Positions 1-6,092 of a stretch of DNA of 7,347 nt are shown piece by piece. Numbering within the stretch: position 1 is the first letter of the stretch; each line of letters opens with the position of its first letter. This stretch comes from a bacterium (lineage in GTDB: Bacteria > Planctomycetota > JACOTG01 > JAUIME01): contig JAUIME010000245.1 in the NCBI GenBank assembly GCA_030433195.1, positions 1 through 7,347 on the forward strand, in the 5' to 3' direction. Made by a program: the position numbers and the translations under genes. The notes beneath the pieces were generated by a model. It worked only from the letters and a program-made list of their open reading frames with translations. It was not told where the DNA came from and made no database searches.

Positions 1-1
1 C

Positions 2-964
2 AAGAAGAGCTTCGCGGGCGAGGACGTGCGCGACGGCCTCATCGGCGCGGTGGCCGGCAAGCTGCAGGATCCCGTCTTCGAGAGCCAGACCAAGAACAAG
101 CTCGGCTCGACCGACGTGCGCACGTGGCTGCTTCCGGCCGTCAAGGAAGCGGTGATGGTGTGGATGCACAAGAACCGCGAAGCATCCGACGCGCTGCTCG
201 AGAAGATCAAGGCGAACGAGCGGATCCGCAAAGAGCTCGCGTCGATCAAGAAAGAAGCGCGTGAGCGGGCCAAGAAAACGGCGATCCGCATTCCGAAGCT
301 CACCGACTGCAAGGTGCACCGCGGCGACAAGAACCGGCGCGCGGGCGAGAGCACGATCTTCCTCACGGAAGGGGACTCGGCCGGCGGAACGATGATCCAG
401 GCACGCGACGTCGACACCCAGGCGATCTTCTCGCTCAAGGGAAAGCCGCTCAACTGCTACGGCTTGAAGCGCGACGCGATCTACAAGAACGAAGAGCTGT
501 ACAACATCATGCGCGCGCTCGGTATCGAGGAAGACGTCGACGATCTGCGCTACGAGCGTGTCGTGATCGCGACCGACGCCGACGTCGACGGCATGCACAT
601 CCGCAATCTCCTGCTCACGTATTTCTTGCGATACTTCGAGGAGCTCGTGACGCGCGGTTGCGTCTACATTCTCGAGACGCCGATCTATCGCGTGCGCAAC
701 AAGAAGGAAACGCGGTACTGCTACGGCGAGGCCGAGCGCAAGAAAGCGACGAAGGCCCTTCGCGGCGCCGAGACGACGCGCTTCAAGGGGCTCGGCGAGA
801 TCTCCCCGAACGAGATGAAGGGGTTCATCGGTCCGGAGATTCGTCTCGTGCCCGTCGATGTGCGTGCGATGAGCGAGGTCTCGAAGGCGCTCGACTTCTT
901 CATGGGCAAGAACACGCCCGAGCGCCGCGACTTCATCGTCGAGAATCTCGTCGCGCCGACGTGA
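2..964 (+). CDS. parE: DNA topoisomerase IV subunit B (ParE type), C-terminal half, 5' end outside window
   Basis: ATPase subunit of a type II topoisomerase, which with its A subunit (ParC/GyrA) passes one DNA duplex through another to decatenate or relax the chromosome in the cytoplasm. The frame is open from base 2 and runs in from upstream, so the start is missing; 320 residues are visible. They begin near the end of the transducer domain, with the QTK loop (QTKNKLGS from base 86) that senses the ATP gamma-phosphate. A TOPRIM domain follows: EGDSAGG with its catalytic Glu at 368-370 and the metal-binding DADVDG from 575. Then comes FKGLGE near 782 and a normal family ending (FMGKNTPERR, then FIVENL). 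No GyrB-type insert is seen in the TOPRIM region. The wording around the TOPRIM domain (TQAIFSLKGKPLN, YRVRNKK) resembles the ParE-like proteins of Bacteroidetes and relatives, from memory. A GyrB assignment is the alternative. The subunit A gene is not in the window. Confidence 0.9.
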   Translation, partial: KKSFAGEDVRDGLIGAVAGKLQDPVFESQTKNKLGSTDVRTWLLPAVKEAVMVWMHKNREASDALLEKIKANERIRKELASIKKEARERAKKTAIRIPKLTDCKVHRGDKNRRAGESTIFLTEGDSAGGTMIQARDVDTQAIFSLKGKPLNCYGLKRDAIYKNEELYNIMRALGIEEDVDDLRYERVVIATDADVDGMHIRNLLLTYFLRYFEELVTRGCVYILETPIYRVRNKKETRYCYGEAERKKATKALRGAETTRFKGLGEISPNEMKGFIGPEIRLVPVDVRAMSEVSKALDFFMGKNTPERRDFIVENLVAPT

Positions 965-977
965 CGCGAAGTCCGAC

Positions 978-1006
978 CTGACGCGGCGCCTCCGAATCGG
1001 TACAAT
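978..1006 (+). promoter_or_regulatory. Predicted sigma-70-type promoter for the toroid/DTW/zinc-ribbon unit
   Basis: In the gap after parE there is CTGACG (978-983, four of six matches to TTGACA), a 17-base spacer, and TACAAT (1001-1006, five of six matches to TATAAT). Transcription would start near 1012-1014 and give a leader of roughly 35 bases that ends in a strong Shine-Dalgarno. The optimal spacing and the position just after a stop codon argue for a real promoter that separates the next gene from parE. Prediction by eye only. Confidence 0.55.
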
Positions 1007-1034
1007 CCCGGGCCTTGTCTGGCCGCATCGTCTC

Positions 1035-1042
1035 GAGGAGGA
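1035..1042 (+). promoter_or_regulatory. Strong ribosome binding site of the toroid protein gene
   Basis: GAGGAGGA lies six bases before the ATG at 1049. It is nearly a full complement of the 16S anti-Shine-Dalgarno and fixes the start of the downstream gene. Confidence 0.8.
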
Positions 1043-1048
1043 TTCCGC

Positions 1049-2359
1049 ATGCGCCCGCTCCATCCCGTGGCTGACCGACCGTCCCGAGTCGTGCGCATCG
1101 TTCTCCATCGCTGCGCCATCGGCTTTTTCGGCGTGTGGATGATCGTCGGGATGGTCGCCGAAAGCGATGCGCGCTCCGGGCGCGAGGAAGCGGCGTCGTT
1201 CGAAGCACGGATCGAGGCCGCGATTCCGCGTGCGGTCGCCATTCTCCTCGAACGCCAAGAATCGCTCCCGTCGCCCGCAGGACCGGTCAAGCGCGAGGCG
1301 GCGCCCGAGCGAGGGAAGCGCACGCCCGAGGAGTGGCCCTACGAAGGCGTGTACCGCGTGGGTGGCGAGATCCCGGTCGGGTATCGGGTCGGCGGTACCG
1401 CGATCTGTGCGCTCGCGCTGATAGAGGCGCCCGGCGAAAGTGAAGACCGACGTCGGTCCGTGGAGCGAGCGCTCGCCTTCGTCTTGCACGCGCTCGACGA
1501 TCCTCGGATGAGTCCGGGCTTCGAGCTCGGTTACGACGTTCGCGGCTGGGGGCGCGCCTATGCGCTCACGTTCCTCGTGCGCGGCCGCGCCCTCGCGCGC
1601 TACGACGCGTTCACGGACGAGCGCGTCGACGTCGCGATCCGCCGGCTCGTCCGAGAGATCGAAGGATCCGAGATCCGCGGATCCGGGGGCTGGAACTACT
1701 CGCGTCGTAAGGACCCGGCGGGCAAGATCGCCGCGTCGACCTTCATGACCGCTCCGATGGTGCAAGCGCTGGTGGCGGCGCGGGCCGCGGGCGAGCGGGT
1801 CGACGCCGCGGTCGTCGATCGGGCTCTCGGAGCGCTCGAGAGCGCGCGGCTCGAGTCGGGCGCGTTCCAGTACGGCGTCGCGCCGGAGCGAGCGAACGGC
1901 AAAGGAGTCGAGGACGTGCCGGGCGCGATCGGGCGGATGGCCGTGTGCGAAACGACGCTCTGGCTCGCTGGACGTGGAAGCACGCCGCGCGTGCGTGCCG
2001 CGATCGATGCTTTCTTCGAGCATTGGGAGTGGCTCGAGAAGCGTCGACGTCAGAACGGAACGCACGTCCCGCCGTACATGATCGCACCGTACTACTTCTA
2101 CTACGCGCACTACTACGTCGCGCAGGCGATCGAGCAGCTTCCCGAAGAGGAGCGTCCGGCACGACGCGCGCGCCTCTACGAGCTCTTGTTTCGCGTTCGC
2201 GAGGAGAGTGGCGGTTGGAACGACCGCGTGTTCGATCGCAGCGAGAACTACGGCACGGCGATGACGTTGCTCGCGCTGCTGCAGCCGCGTCTGCCGAGTC
2301 CTGCTCGTTGGGCCGTCACCGAGGGGAACGCCGCGAAGAGCGGCGGGGACGGCAGATGA
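1049..2359 (+). CDS. Exported alpha/alpha-toroid protein with prenyltransferase/squalene-oxidase-like repeats, function unknown
   Basis: A 436-residue protein with an apparent N-terminal signal sequence: Arg-rich residues 1-21, a hydrophobic core at about 22-36, and a possible cleavage near AES/DA at 37-41. It therefore probably acts in the periplasm or outside the cell. The mature part has recurring helical-repeat signatures of the squalene-cyclase/prenyltransferase toroid fold: GGTAICALALIE (115-126), GGWNYSR (213-219) followed by STFMTAPMVQAL (230-241), GAFQYG (271-276), GRMAVCETTLWLA (295-307), and GGWND (388-392) followed by YGTAMTLLALL (401-411). A conspicuous Tyr-rich stretch lies at 343-357. 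The DxDD acid motif of squalene-hopene cyclases is absent, so terpene cyclisation is unlikely. Similar proteins of unknown role are, from memory, common in planctomycetes. ATG 1049 is supported by the ribosome binding site and the signal sequence. The stop overlaps the next gene's start by four bases. The fold assignment is fairly secure; the function is not known. Confidence 0.8.
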   Translation: MRPLHPVADRPSRVVRIVLHRCAIGFFGVWMIVGMVAESDARSGREEAASFEARIEAAIPRAVAILLERQESLPSPAGPVKREAAPERGKRTPEEWPYEGVYRVGGEIPVGYRVGGTAICALALIEAPGESEDRRRSVERALAFVLHALDDPRMSPGFELGYDVRGWGRAYALTFLVRGRALARYDAFTDERVDVAIRRLVREIEGSEIRGSGGWNYSRRKDPAGKIAASTFMTAPMVQALVAARAAGERVDAAVVDRALGALESARLESGAFQYGVAPERANGKGVEDVPGAIGRMAVCETTLWLAGRGSTPRVRAAIDAFFEHWEWLEKRRRQNGTHVPPYMIAPYYFYYAHYYVAQAIEQLPEEERPARRARLYELLFRVREESGGWNDRVFDRSENYGTAMTLLALLQPRLPSPARWAVTEGNAAKSGGDGR

Positions 2360-3132
2360 TGTCGGGTGGAGAATCGTCGAATCCGCCTTCTCACGACGGC
2401 CGCGCGTACCGCGACGTGCGACCGCGGCGGCGGCAACGGGGCTATCGCGCGCCTCGATGCCTCGATTGTCGATTGCCGGAAGCGGGGTGCATCTGCGACT
2501 ACCGCCCGACGCTCGACGTGCGGGCGCGCTTCTGGCTCGTCGTCCACGAACTCGAAACCGACAAACCGACGAATACCGGACGTCTCATCGGCGAATGTAT
2601 CCCCGGAACGCGGGCTTCGGTATGGGAGACGCGCGAGCGTCCCGAGGGATTCGCCGCGTTCGTCGAGCGAGAGCGGCTGACGCCTTATCTCGTGTTTCCC
2701 GACGATCACGAGAAGCGCGCCGAGCGAGCTGTCGAGCTTCACCCCGACATGTCTCGGTCCGACGCGCTTCGCCAAGGTGAAGATCGAGTTCCGTTGTTCG
2801 TCCTGCTCGACGGGACGTGGGCCCAAGTTCGTCGGATGGCGCGTAAGGCGGAGTGGCTCGCCGAGTGCCCGGTCGTGGCGTTGCGATCCGATGCGATCTC
2901 GCGTTACGGATTGCGCCACACGACCACGGAACACGGTCTGTGCACGGCCGAGGTCGCCGCCGCGTTACTCGACGGCATCGGCGAGCACGAAGCCGCAGAG
3001 CTGTTCTCGACGTATTTCCGCTTGTTCGACTTACAGTACCGGCGACTGAGAGCGGGTGGCGCCAAGTGGGACGACGACGACCCCGAAGGCGAGGCGCTCA
3101 AAGAGCGATTACGCCTCGCAAATCGCACTTGA
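2356..3132 (+). CDS. DTW-domain tRNA-uridine aminocarboxypropyltransferase (TapT/YfiP family)
   Basis: Predicted cytoplasmic enzyme of 258 residues. It would transfer the 3-amino-3-carboxypropyl group of S-adenosylmethionine to a uridine of tRNA (acp3U; position 47 for E. coli TapT, formerly YfiP). Visible motifs in order: a Cys cluster CxxC-x6-CxC (C35, C38, C45, C47) of the kind proposed to bind metal; NTGRL (73-77); the family-naming DGTW (152-155) in LLDGTWAQ; and GLCTAEVAAALL (194-205). The length is normal apart from an Arg-rich extension of about 30 residues before the Cys cluster. There is an acidic patch (DDDD at 239-242) near the C-terminus. The start at 2356 is chosen because ATG overlaps the previous stop as ATGA; a second ATG follows immediately at 2359, and GGGGA at 2345-2349 is a modest ribosome binding site. 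The frame stays open upstream to 1945, but that part lies inside the toroid gene. The family is secure; the exact tRNA site modified is unknown. Confidence 0.9.
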   Translation: MMSGGESSNPPSHDGRAYRDVRPRRRQRGYRAPRCLDCRLPEAGCICDYRPTLDVRARFWLVVHELETDKPTNTGRLIGECIPGTRASVWETRERPEGFAAFVERERLTPYLVFPDDHEKRAERAVELHPDMSRSDALRQGEDRVPLFVLLDGTWAQVRRMARKAEWLAECPVVALRSDAISRYGLRHTTTEHGLCTAEVAAALLDGIGEHEAAELFSTYFRLFDLQYRRLRAGGAKWDDDDPEGEALKERLRLANRT

Positions 3133-3136
3133 CGAC

Positions 3137-3141
3137 AGGAG
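3137..3141 (+). promoter_or_regulatory. Ribosome binding site deciding the start of the zinc-ribbon membrane protein
   Basis: AGGAG lies seven bases before the ATG at 3149, in the 16-base gap after the DTW gene. It favours this start over the in-frame codon at 3056, which would lie inside the DTW gene. Confidence 0.7.
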
Positions 3142-3148
3142 CCCAGCG

Positions 3149-4105
3149 ATGCTGAACCTCGAATGTCCGCAGTGTGGAGCCGTGGGCGAGCTCGACGAAG
3201 CGCTCGCGAATCGTCCGATTCGCTGCCCCGAGTGCCAAGCCGTCTTCGACGCACCGAGCGCGACCGGATCCGCAGCCGCTCTCGAAGCGAGCGGACCGGA
3301 GTTCCGTGCCTCGACCGCGTTCGCGCGTGCCCTTTCGGTCTTCTTCCGCACGTTCTTCGTGCTCGTGCCGCTGGCGTTCGTGGTTCATGCTCCGTCGATC
3401 GCGCTGCACGCGGCCGTCGCTGCCGGGATGATCGATCCCGTGATGCCTTTCGTGACCTCCGTGTTGTCGTGGTTCCTCACCGGGATCTTGTCGGCCGTCG
3501 CGATCTACATCGTCTTCCAGCACTTGCGGGGGGCGCGGGCGCAGGTCGGCCGCGCGCTCGAGCACGGGTTCCGTCGCACACCCGTGGTACTCGGCGTCAC
3601 GTTCTTGGTCGGTGTACTGCTCTTCGGCGTCGCCCTGCCTGGCCTCGTGCTCATGGTCGGGGGGATCGGACTCGATGGCAACTCGTTCGAAAGCGGTTCG
3701 TACCCCGAGGCTCAGTCGCCGGGGCTCGTGGCTTTCGGATTGCTCCTGTTGTTCCTCGGCATGTTCGTCGTCGTTCCGCGCACTCTGTGTGCACTACCGG
3801 TCGCTGCGGTCGAGAGGCGTGGCGTCTTCGGATCGATCGCGAGAAGTTGGGAGCTCTCGAAGGGGCGTTTCTGGCGCCTCGTCGGACTCATGCTGCTCGC
3901 GGGGCTCGTGGTCCTCGGCGCCCTGCTTCCGATCGGGATCGTCCTCGCGGTGTTCGTCGACCCGGTGAAGATCGACTTCTGGAGCCAGCTCATCGGCGTT
4001 CCGTTCCAGGCGTGGTACACGGTCTTTCTAGCCGTTCTCTACCACGACTTGCGCGTCGAGCGCGAGGGGCTGTCGGCCGAGACGCTCGCCTCGGTCTTCG
4101 AATAG
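3149..4105 (+). CDS. Zinc-ribbon multi-pass membrane protein (glycerophosphodiester phosphodiesterase membrane-domain/YciC-like)
   Basis: A 318-residue protein without a recognised function. Its N-terminus is a short cytoplasmic zinc ribbon: CPQC (C6, C9) and CPEC (C26, C29), like the MJ0042-type finger. A linker of about 30 residues rich in Ala and Ser follows, then a hydrophobic body with about six membrane segments: roughly 62-90, 98-123, 145-171, 192-217, 242-270 and 279-298. The segment ERRGVFGSIARSWELSKGRFW (222-242) and the ending AVLYHDLR (295-302) resemble the membrane domain often annotated as glycerophosphoryl diester phosphodiesterase membrane domain or DUF975/YciC. No catalytic phosphodiesterase domain is attached. 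The start at 3149 is fixed by AGGAG and by the Cys pair directly after the Met. It sits 16 bases after the DTW gene and probably shares its transcript. It converges on the RDD gene, another multi-pass protein. Membrane placement is confident; the role is unknown. Confidence 0.85.
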   Translation: MLNLECPQCGAVGELDEALANRPIRCPECQAVFDAPSATGSAAALEASGPEFRASTAFARALSVFFRTFFVLVPLAFVVHAPSIALHAAVAAGMIDPVMPFVTSVLSWFLTGILSAVAIYIVFQHLRGARAQVGRALEHGFRRTPVVLGVTFLVGVLLFGVALPGLVLMVGGIGLDGNSFESGSYPEAQSPGLVAFGLLLLFLGMFVVVPRTLCALPVAAVERRGVFGSIARSWELSKGRFWRLVGLMLLAGLVVLGALLPIGIVLAVFVDPVKIDFWSQLIGVPFQAWYTVFLAVLYHDLRVEREGLSAETLASVFE

Positions 4106-4109
4106 GGCG

Positions 4110-4124
4110 AGCCTGCAGCGGGCT
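4110..4124. terminator. Weak hairpin at the convergent gene ends
   Basis: Between the stop at 4103-4105 (plus) and the stop at 4123-4125 (minus), the bases AGCCTG and CGGGCT can pair around a CAG loop (six pairs with one G-T wobble on the plus-strand RNA; one mismatch on the minus-strand RNA). No T-run follows on either side, so it is not a standard intrinsic terminator. It could still mark the shared 3' end of both transcripts, or be chance in GC-rich DNA. Confidence 0.25.
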
Positions 4125-5043
4125 ACGACTTCGGGGTGTCGTGCTTGTCTTCGCGGCGCTTGCCGAAGAGCAGATCGCGTTCGAGTCCGGCGCGTTGTGC
4201 GGCGTAGAAGTCTTCGAGCCACTTGCGTTCGGACCCTCGCACCGGGGGGGCGGCACCGATCTTCTTGGCGATCGTACGCGAGACCTTGCGCAGCGCGTCG
4301 CGATTCGTTGCGGGGCCGCGGAGCACGTCCTCGAGGACCTGCACCTCGTAGACTCCGTAGTGTTCGAGCTGCGCCTTCGTGAACGTATGCAGCGGCGCCG
4401 TTCGCGCGGGCTCGTCGGCGGATGCAGCGGCGCGCCCGATGACGTCGTCGAGCAGTTCGTGTCGTGGCGCGACGATCACCATCGTGCCGGCGATCCAGTC
4501 ACCGATGCGCAGCCGTGCCCGGCTGAAAACCGGGAGGATGCCGAGGAGGACGATCCACGCGACCGCGGCGATTCGACCCGCGGGGCCGGCGCCCGGCGCG
4601 ACAGCCTCGGGCGCGGCCAACGCGACGAGCGGCAGGATGATCTCGACTTGGCGTGTGAAGTTGCGCGCGAAGAGCGCGCTCAGCGTGAGGGGACCTCCAC
4701 GCCGATCGACGACGCGGATGCCGACCTTTCTCTTTCCGGGAGTCTGTCCCTGCCAGCGTGCCTCGAAGGCGAAGAAGTAGAACGTCGTGATGAGGAAGAT
4801 CAGCGCGTAGAAGAGCCCGATGAGAATCCCGCCCAAACCCGGGAACTCTATGTAGACCTGAGTGGCGATGAACGTCCACGCAATCGACAGGAGGATCAGC
4901 GCGAGACCCAGGAGCAAACCATCGAGGAGCAACGCGACGGCGCGATCCGACAGCGGGGCGATCGTCAGCGAGAGCGGGACACCCTCGGGAGTTTCGATCG
5001 AGGTCTCGGTGCGCGGCATCGCCGGATCGTGAGCGAGGTTCAT
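4123..5043 (-). CDS. RDD-family integral membrane protein with conserved-looking C-terminal tail
   Basis: A 306-residue membrane protein of the RDD family; some family members are implicated in ion transport, but the role of this type is unknown. The RDD core spans about 25-193. R34 and D41 lie in the first membrane helix (about 35-60), a second helix covers 70-93, GQTPGKRKVGIRVVD (99-113) is the hallmark loop, a third helix covers about 155-173, and D182 lies in GDWIAGTMVIVAP (181-193). About 110 residues of soluble tail follow, with FTKAQLEHYGVYEVQVLEDVL (221-241), FYAAQR (279-284) and LLFGKRREDK (291-300). I recall this tail from RDD proteins encoded beside SpoIIM. The ATG at 5043 overlaps the upstream stop as ATGA and follows a perfect GGAGGT. 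Last gene of the DUF58-SpoIIM-RDD unit. A run of seven C on the coding strand (plus 4244-4250) does not break the frame. Confidence 0.9.
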   Translation of the reverse strand: MNLAHDPAMPRTETSIETPEGVPLSLTIAPLSDRAVALLLDGLLLGLALILLSIAWTFIATQVYIEFPGLGGILIGLFYALIFLITTFYFFAFEARWQGQTPGKRKVGIRVVDRRGGPLTLSALFARNFTRQVEIILPLVALAAPEAVAPGAGPAGRIAAVAWIVLLGILPVFSRARLRIGDWIAGTMVIVAPRHELLDDVIGRAAASADEPARTAPLHTFTKAQLEHYGVYEVQVLEDVLRGPATNRDALRKVSRTIAKKIGAAPPVRGSERKWLEDFYAAQRAGLERDLLFGKRREDKHDTPKS

Positions 5044-6092
5044 CGCGCGACCTCCGAGGTCGCCGGATCGCGGCCGACGAGGGCGAAGTACGCGAGCCAG
5101 CCGATCGCCGTTGCGGTCGCGAACGCATAGCGATACGTGTCGCTCGTGACGGTTTGCCGAATGACGCCCTCGATGAGCCCTGCGAGCGCGAACATCACGA
5201 CGCCGCCAACCACCACGGTCGCCGCGCGATGTCCGGCGCGCGTGAGTTCCTCGCGGCGTGATCGCCGACCCGGGAAGATCCACGCCTGCGCGAGGTGGAT
5301 GCCGGCCGCGCCGCACAGCAAGATCGCGAGGATTTCGGTGACCCCGTGCACACTCAGCCACCCCGTGAGCTCCATGAGCAAGTCGCGCGACGCGAACAGC
5401 GCGAGAAACGCCCCCATCATCGCGCCGTTCAAGAATACGAGCAGCGCGGTCGGCACCCCGGTGGCGATCCCGAGCGCAAAACACAGAATGCCGATGCGCG
5501 CGTTGTGGGCGAAGAGCATCCCCGAGAACGCGACGAGTTCGCCTTCGTTGCCGATCTCCGACTCGTAGAGGGTTTTTCGCAGGTACTCGGTGCTCGCAGC
5601 CGGGTCGCGTCCCGATGCGAGTTCGAAGTCGACGAACGCATAGTATTGATCGCTGTCTTTCGTGACCATCGCGAAGCCCGTGGCAACGCCCGCCGCGAAA
5701 AGGAGCGTCACGAGCAGCAAGAGGACCCGCAGCTCGCGGACGGCCCGGGGCCAGCGGCGCGCGAAGAACTCGGCGACCCATGCGAGCGGCGGGCGCTTCA
5801 CGCCGTAGACGACGTTGTGACCGCGAAGCGCGAGGTGCTCGAGGTATTGGACGATGTTGCGGTCGAGCGAGATCGCGCGCGCGACCGAAAGCGACGACAA
5901 GACCGCGCGATGAAGCATCGGCAGCTCTTCGATCTCTTCGCTCGTGAGGTCGCGCACTCCGCGCTTCTCGATGCGTGTGAGCAGAGTGTCGAGCCGTCGC
6001 CATCCGCGCTCCCGCTCTCGGCGGAAGTCGAGGCTCTTCATGCGCGGCGTGGTGCGCCGGCGGCGACGGGGGGCCTCGTGCGTTTCGATCAT
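5040..6092 (-). CDS. SpoIIM/DUF95-family stage II sporulation protein M-like membrane protein
   Basis: A 350-residue integral membrane protein related to the SpoIIM family. In endospore formers SpoIIM belongs to the engulfment machinery; in most other bacteria, and probably here, the family has no sporulation role and its job is unknown. The N-terminus is cytoplasmic, charged and Arg-rich, with a predicted helical region at about 28-120. Membrane segments follow at roughly 121-143, 195-221 and 222-236, then around the hallmark VHGVTEILAILLCGAAGIHL (248-267), 289-309 and 322-339. Other signatures are FPGRRSRREEL (273-283) and the GLIEGVI loop (305-311). The acidic loop at 144-190 is probably extracytoplasmic. 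The start at 6092 gives an ATGA overlap with the upstream gene and has GAGGT six bases before it; the in-frame ATG at 6041 lacks such a site. It also overlaps the RDD start by ATGA, so the three genes are probably translated in a coupled way. Confidence 0.9.
   Translation of the reverse strand: MIETHEAPRRRRRTTPRMKSLDFRRERERGWRRLDTLLTRIEKRGVRDLTSEEIEELPMLHRAVLSSLSVARAISLDRNIVQYLEHLALRGHNVVYGVKRPPLAWVAEFFARRWPRAVRELRVLLLLVTLLFAAGVATGFAMVTKDSDQYYAFVDFELASGRDPAASTEYLRKTLYESEIGNEGELVAFSGMLFAHNARIGILCFALGIATGVPTALLVFLNGAMMGAFLALFASRDLLMELTGWLSVHGVTEILAILLCGAAGIHLAQAWIFPGRRSRREELTRAGHRAATVVVGGVVMFALAGLIEGVIRQTVTSDTYRYAFATATAIGWLAYFALVGRDPATSEVAR
5050..5055 (-). promoter_or_regulatory. Perfect Shine-Dalgarno of the RDD gene, inside a small inverted repeat
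   Basis: On the minus strand GGAGGT ends six bases before the RDD start codon (5043), inside the last codons of the SpoIIM gene. It lies in the 13-base inverted repeat GACCTCGGAGGTC (5061 to 5049), which could form a five-pair stem with a three-base loop and hide the site until a ribosome finishing SpoIIM opens it. Confidence 0.65.

Noticed and set aside
721..1323. A 200-codon minus-strand frame across the parE end and the following gap
   Set aside because: It is antisense to the conserved ParE C-terminus and the toroid gene's signal sequence, with shadow-like composition and no motif.
1945..2355. Upstream extension of the DTW frame to 1945
   Set aside because: It is out of frame within the toroid gene and lacks DTW homology; the coupled start at 2356 fits the family length.
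1049..2359. Squalene-hopene cyclase or other terpene cyclase
   Set aside because: There is no DxDD motif, a signal sequence is present, and 436 residues is well short of the usual cyclase length of over 600.
4244..4250. Run of seven G on the plus strand as a possible frameshift site in the RDD gene
   Set aside because: Recognisable tail motifs lie in the same frame on both sides, so there is no sign of a frameshift or slippage product.
3163..5130. A 655-codon open frame on the plus strand crossing the zinc-ribbon membrane gene and running antisense to the RDD gene
   Set aside because: The translation is Arg-rich and low in complexity with no family motifs, and it overlaps two well-supported genes. 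Long antisense frames are expected at this GC content.
5044..6003. Upstream extension of the RDD frame, open on the minus strand to 6003
   Set aside because: It lies inside the SpoIIM-like gene in another frame and reads as Arg/Ala/His-rich nonsense. The ATGA overlap and perfect Shine-Dalgarno place the start at 5043.
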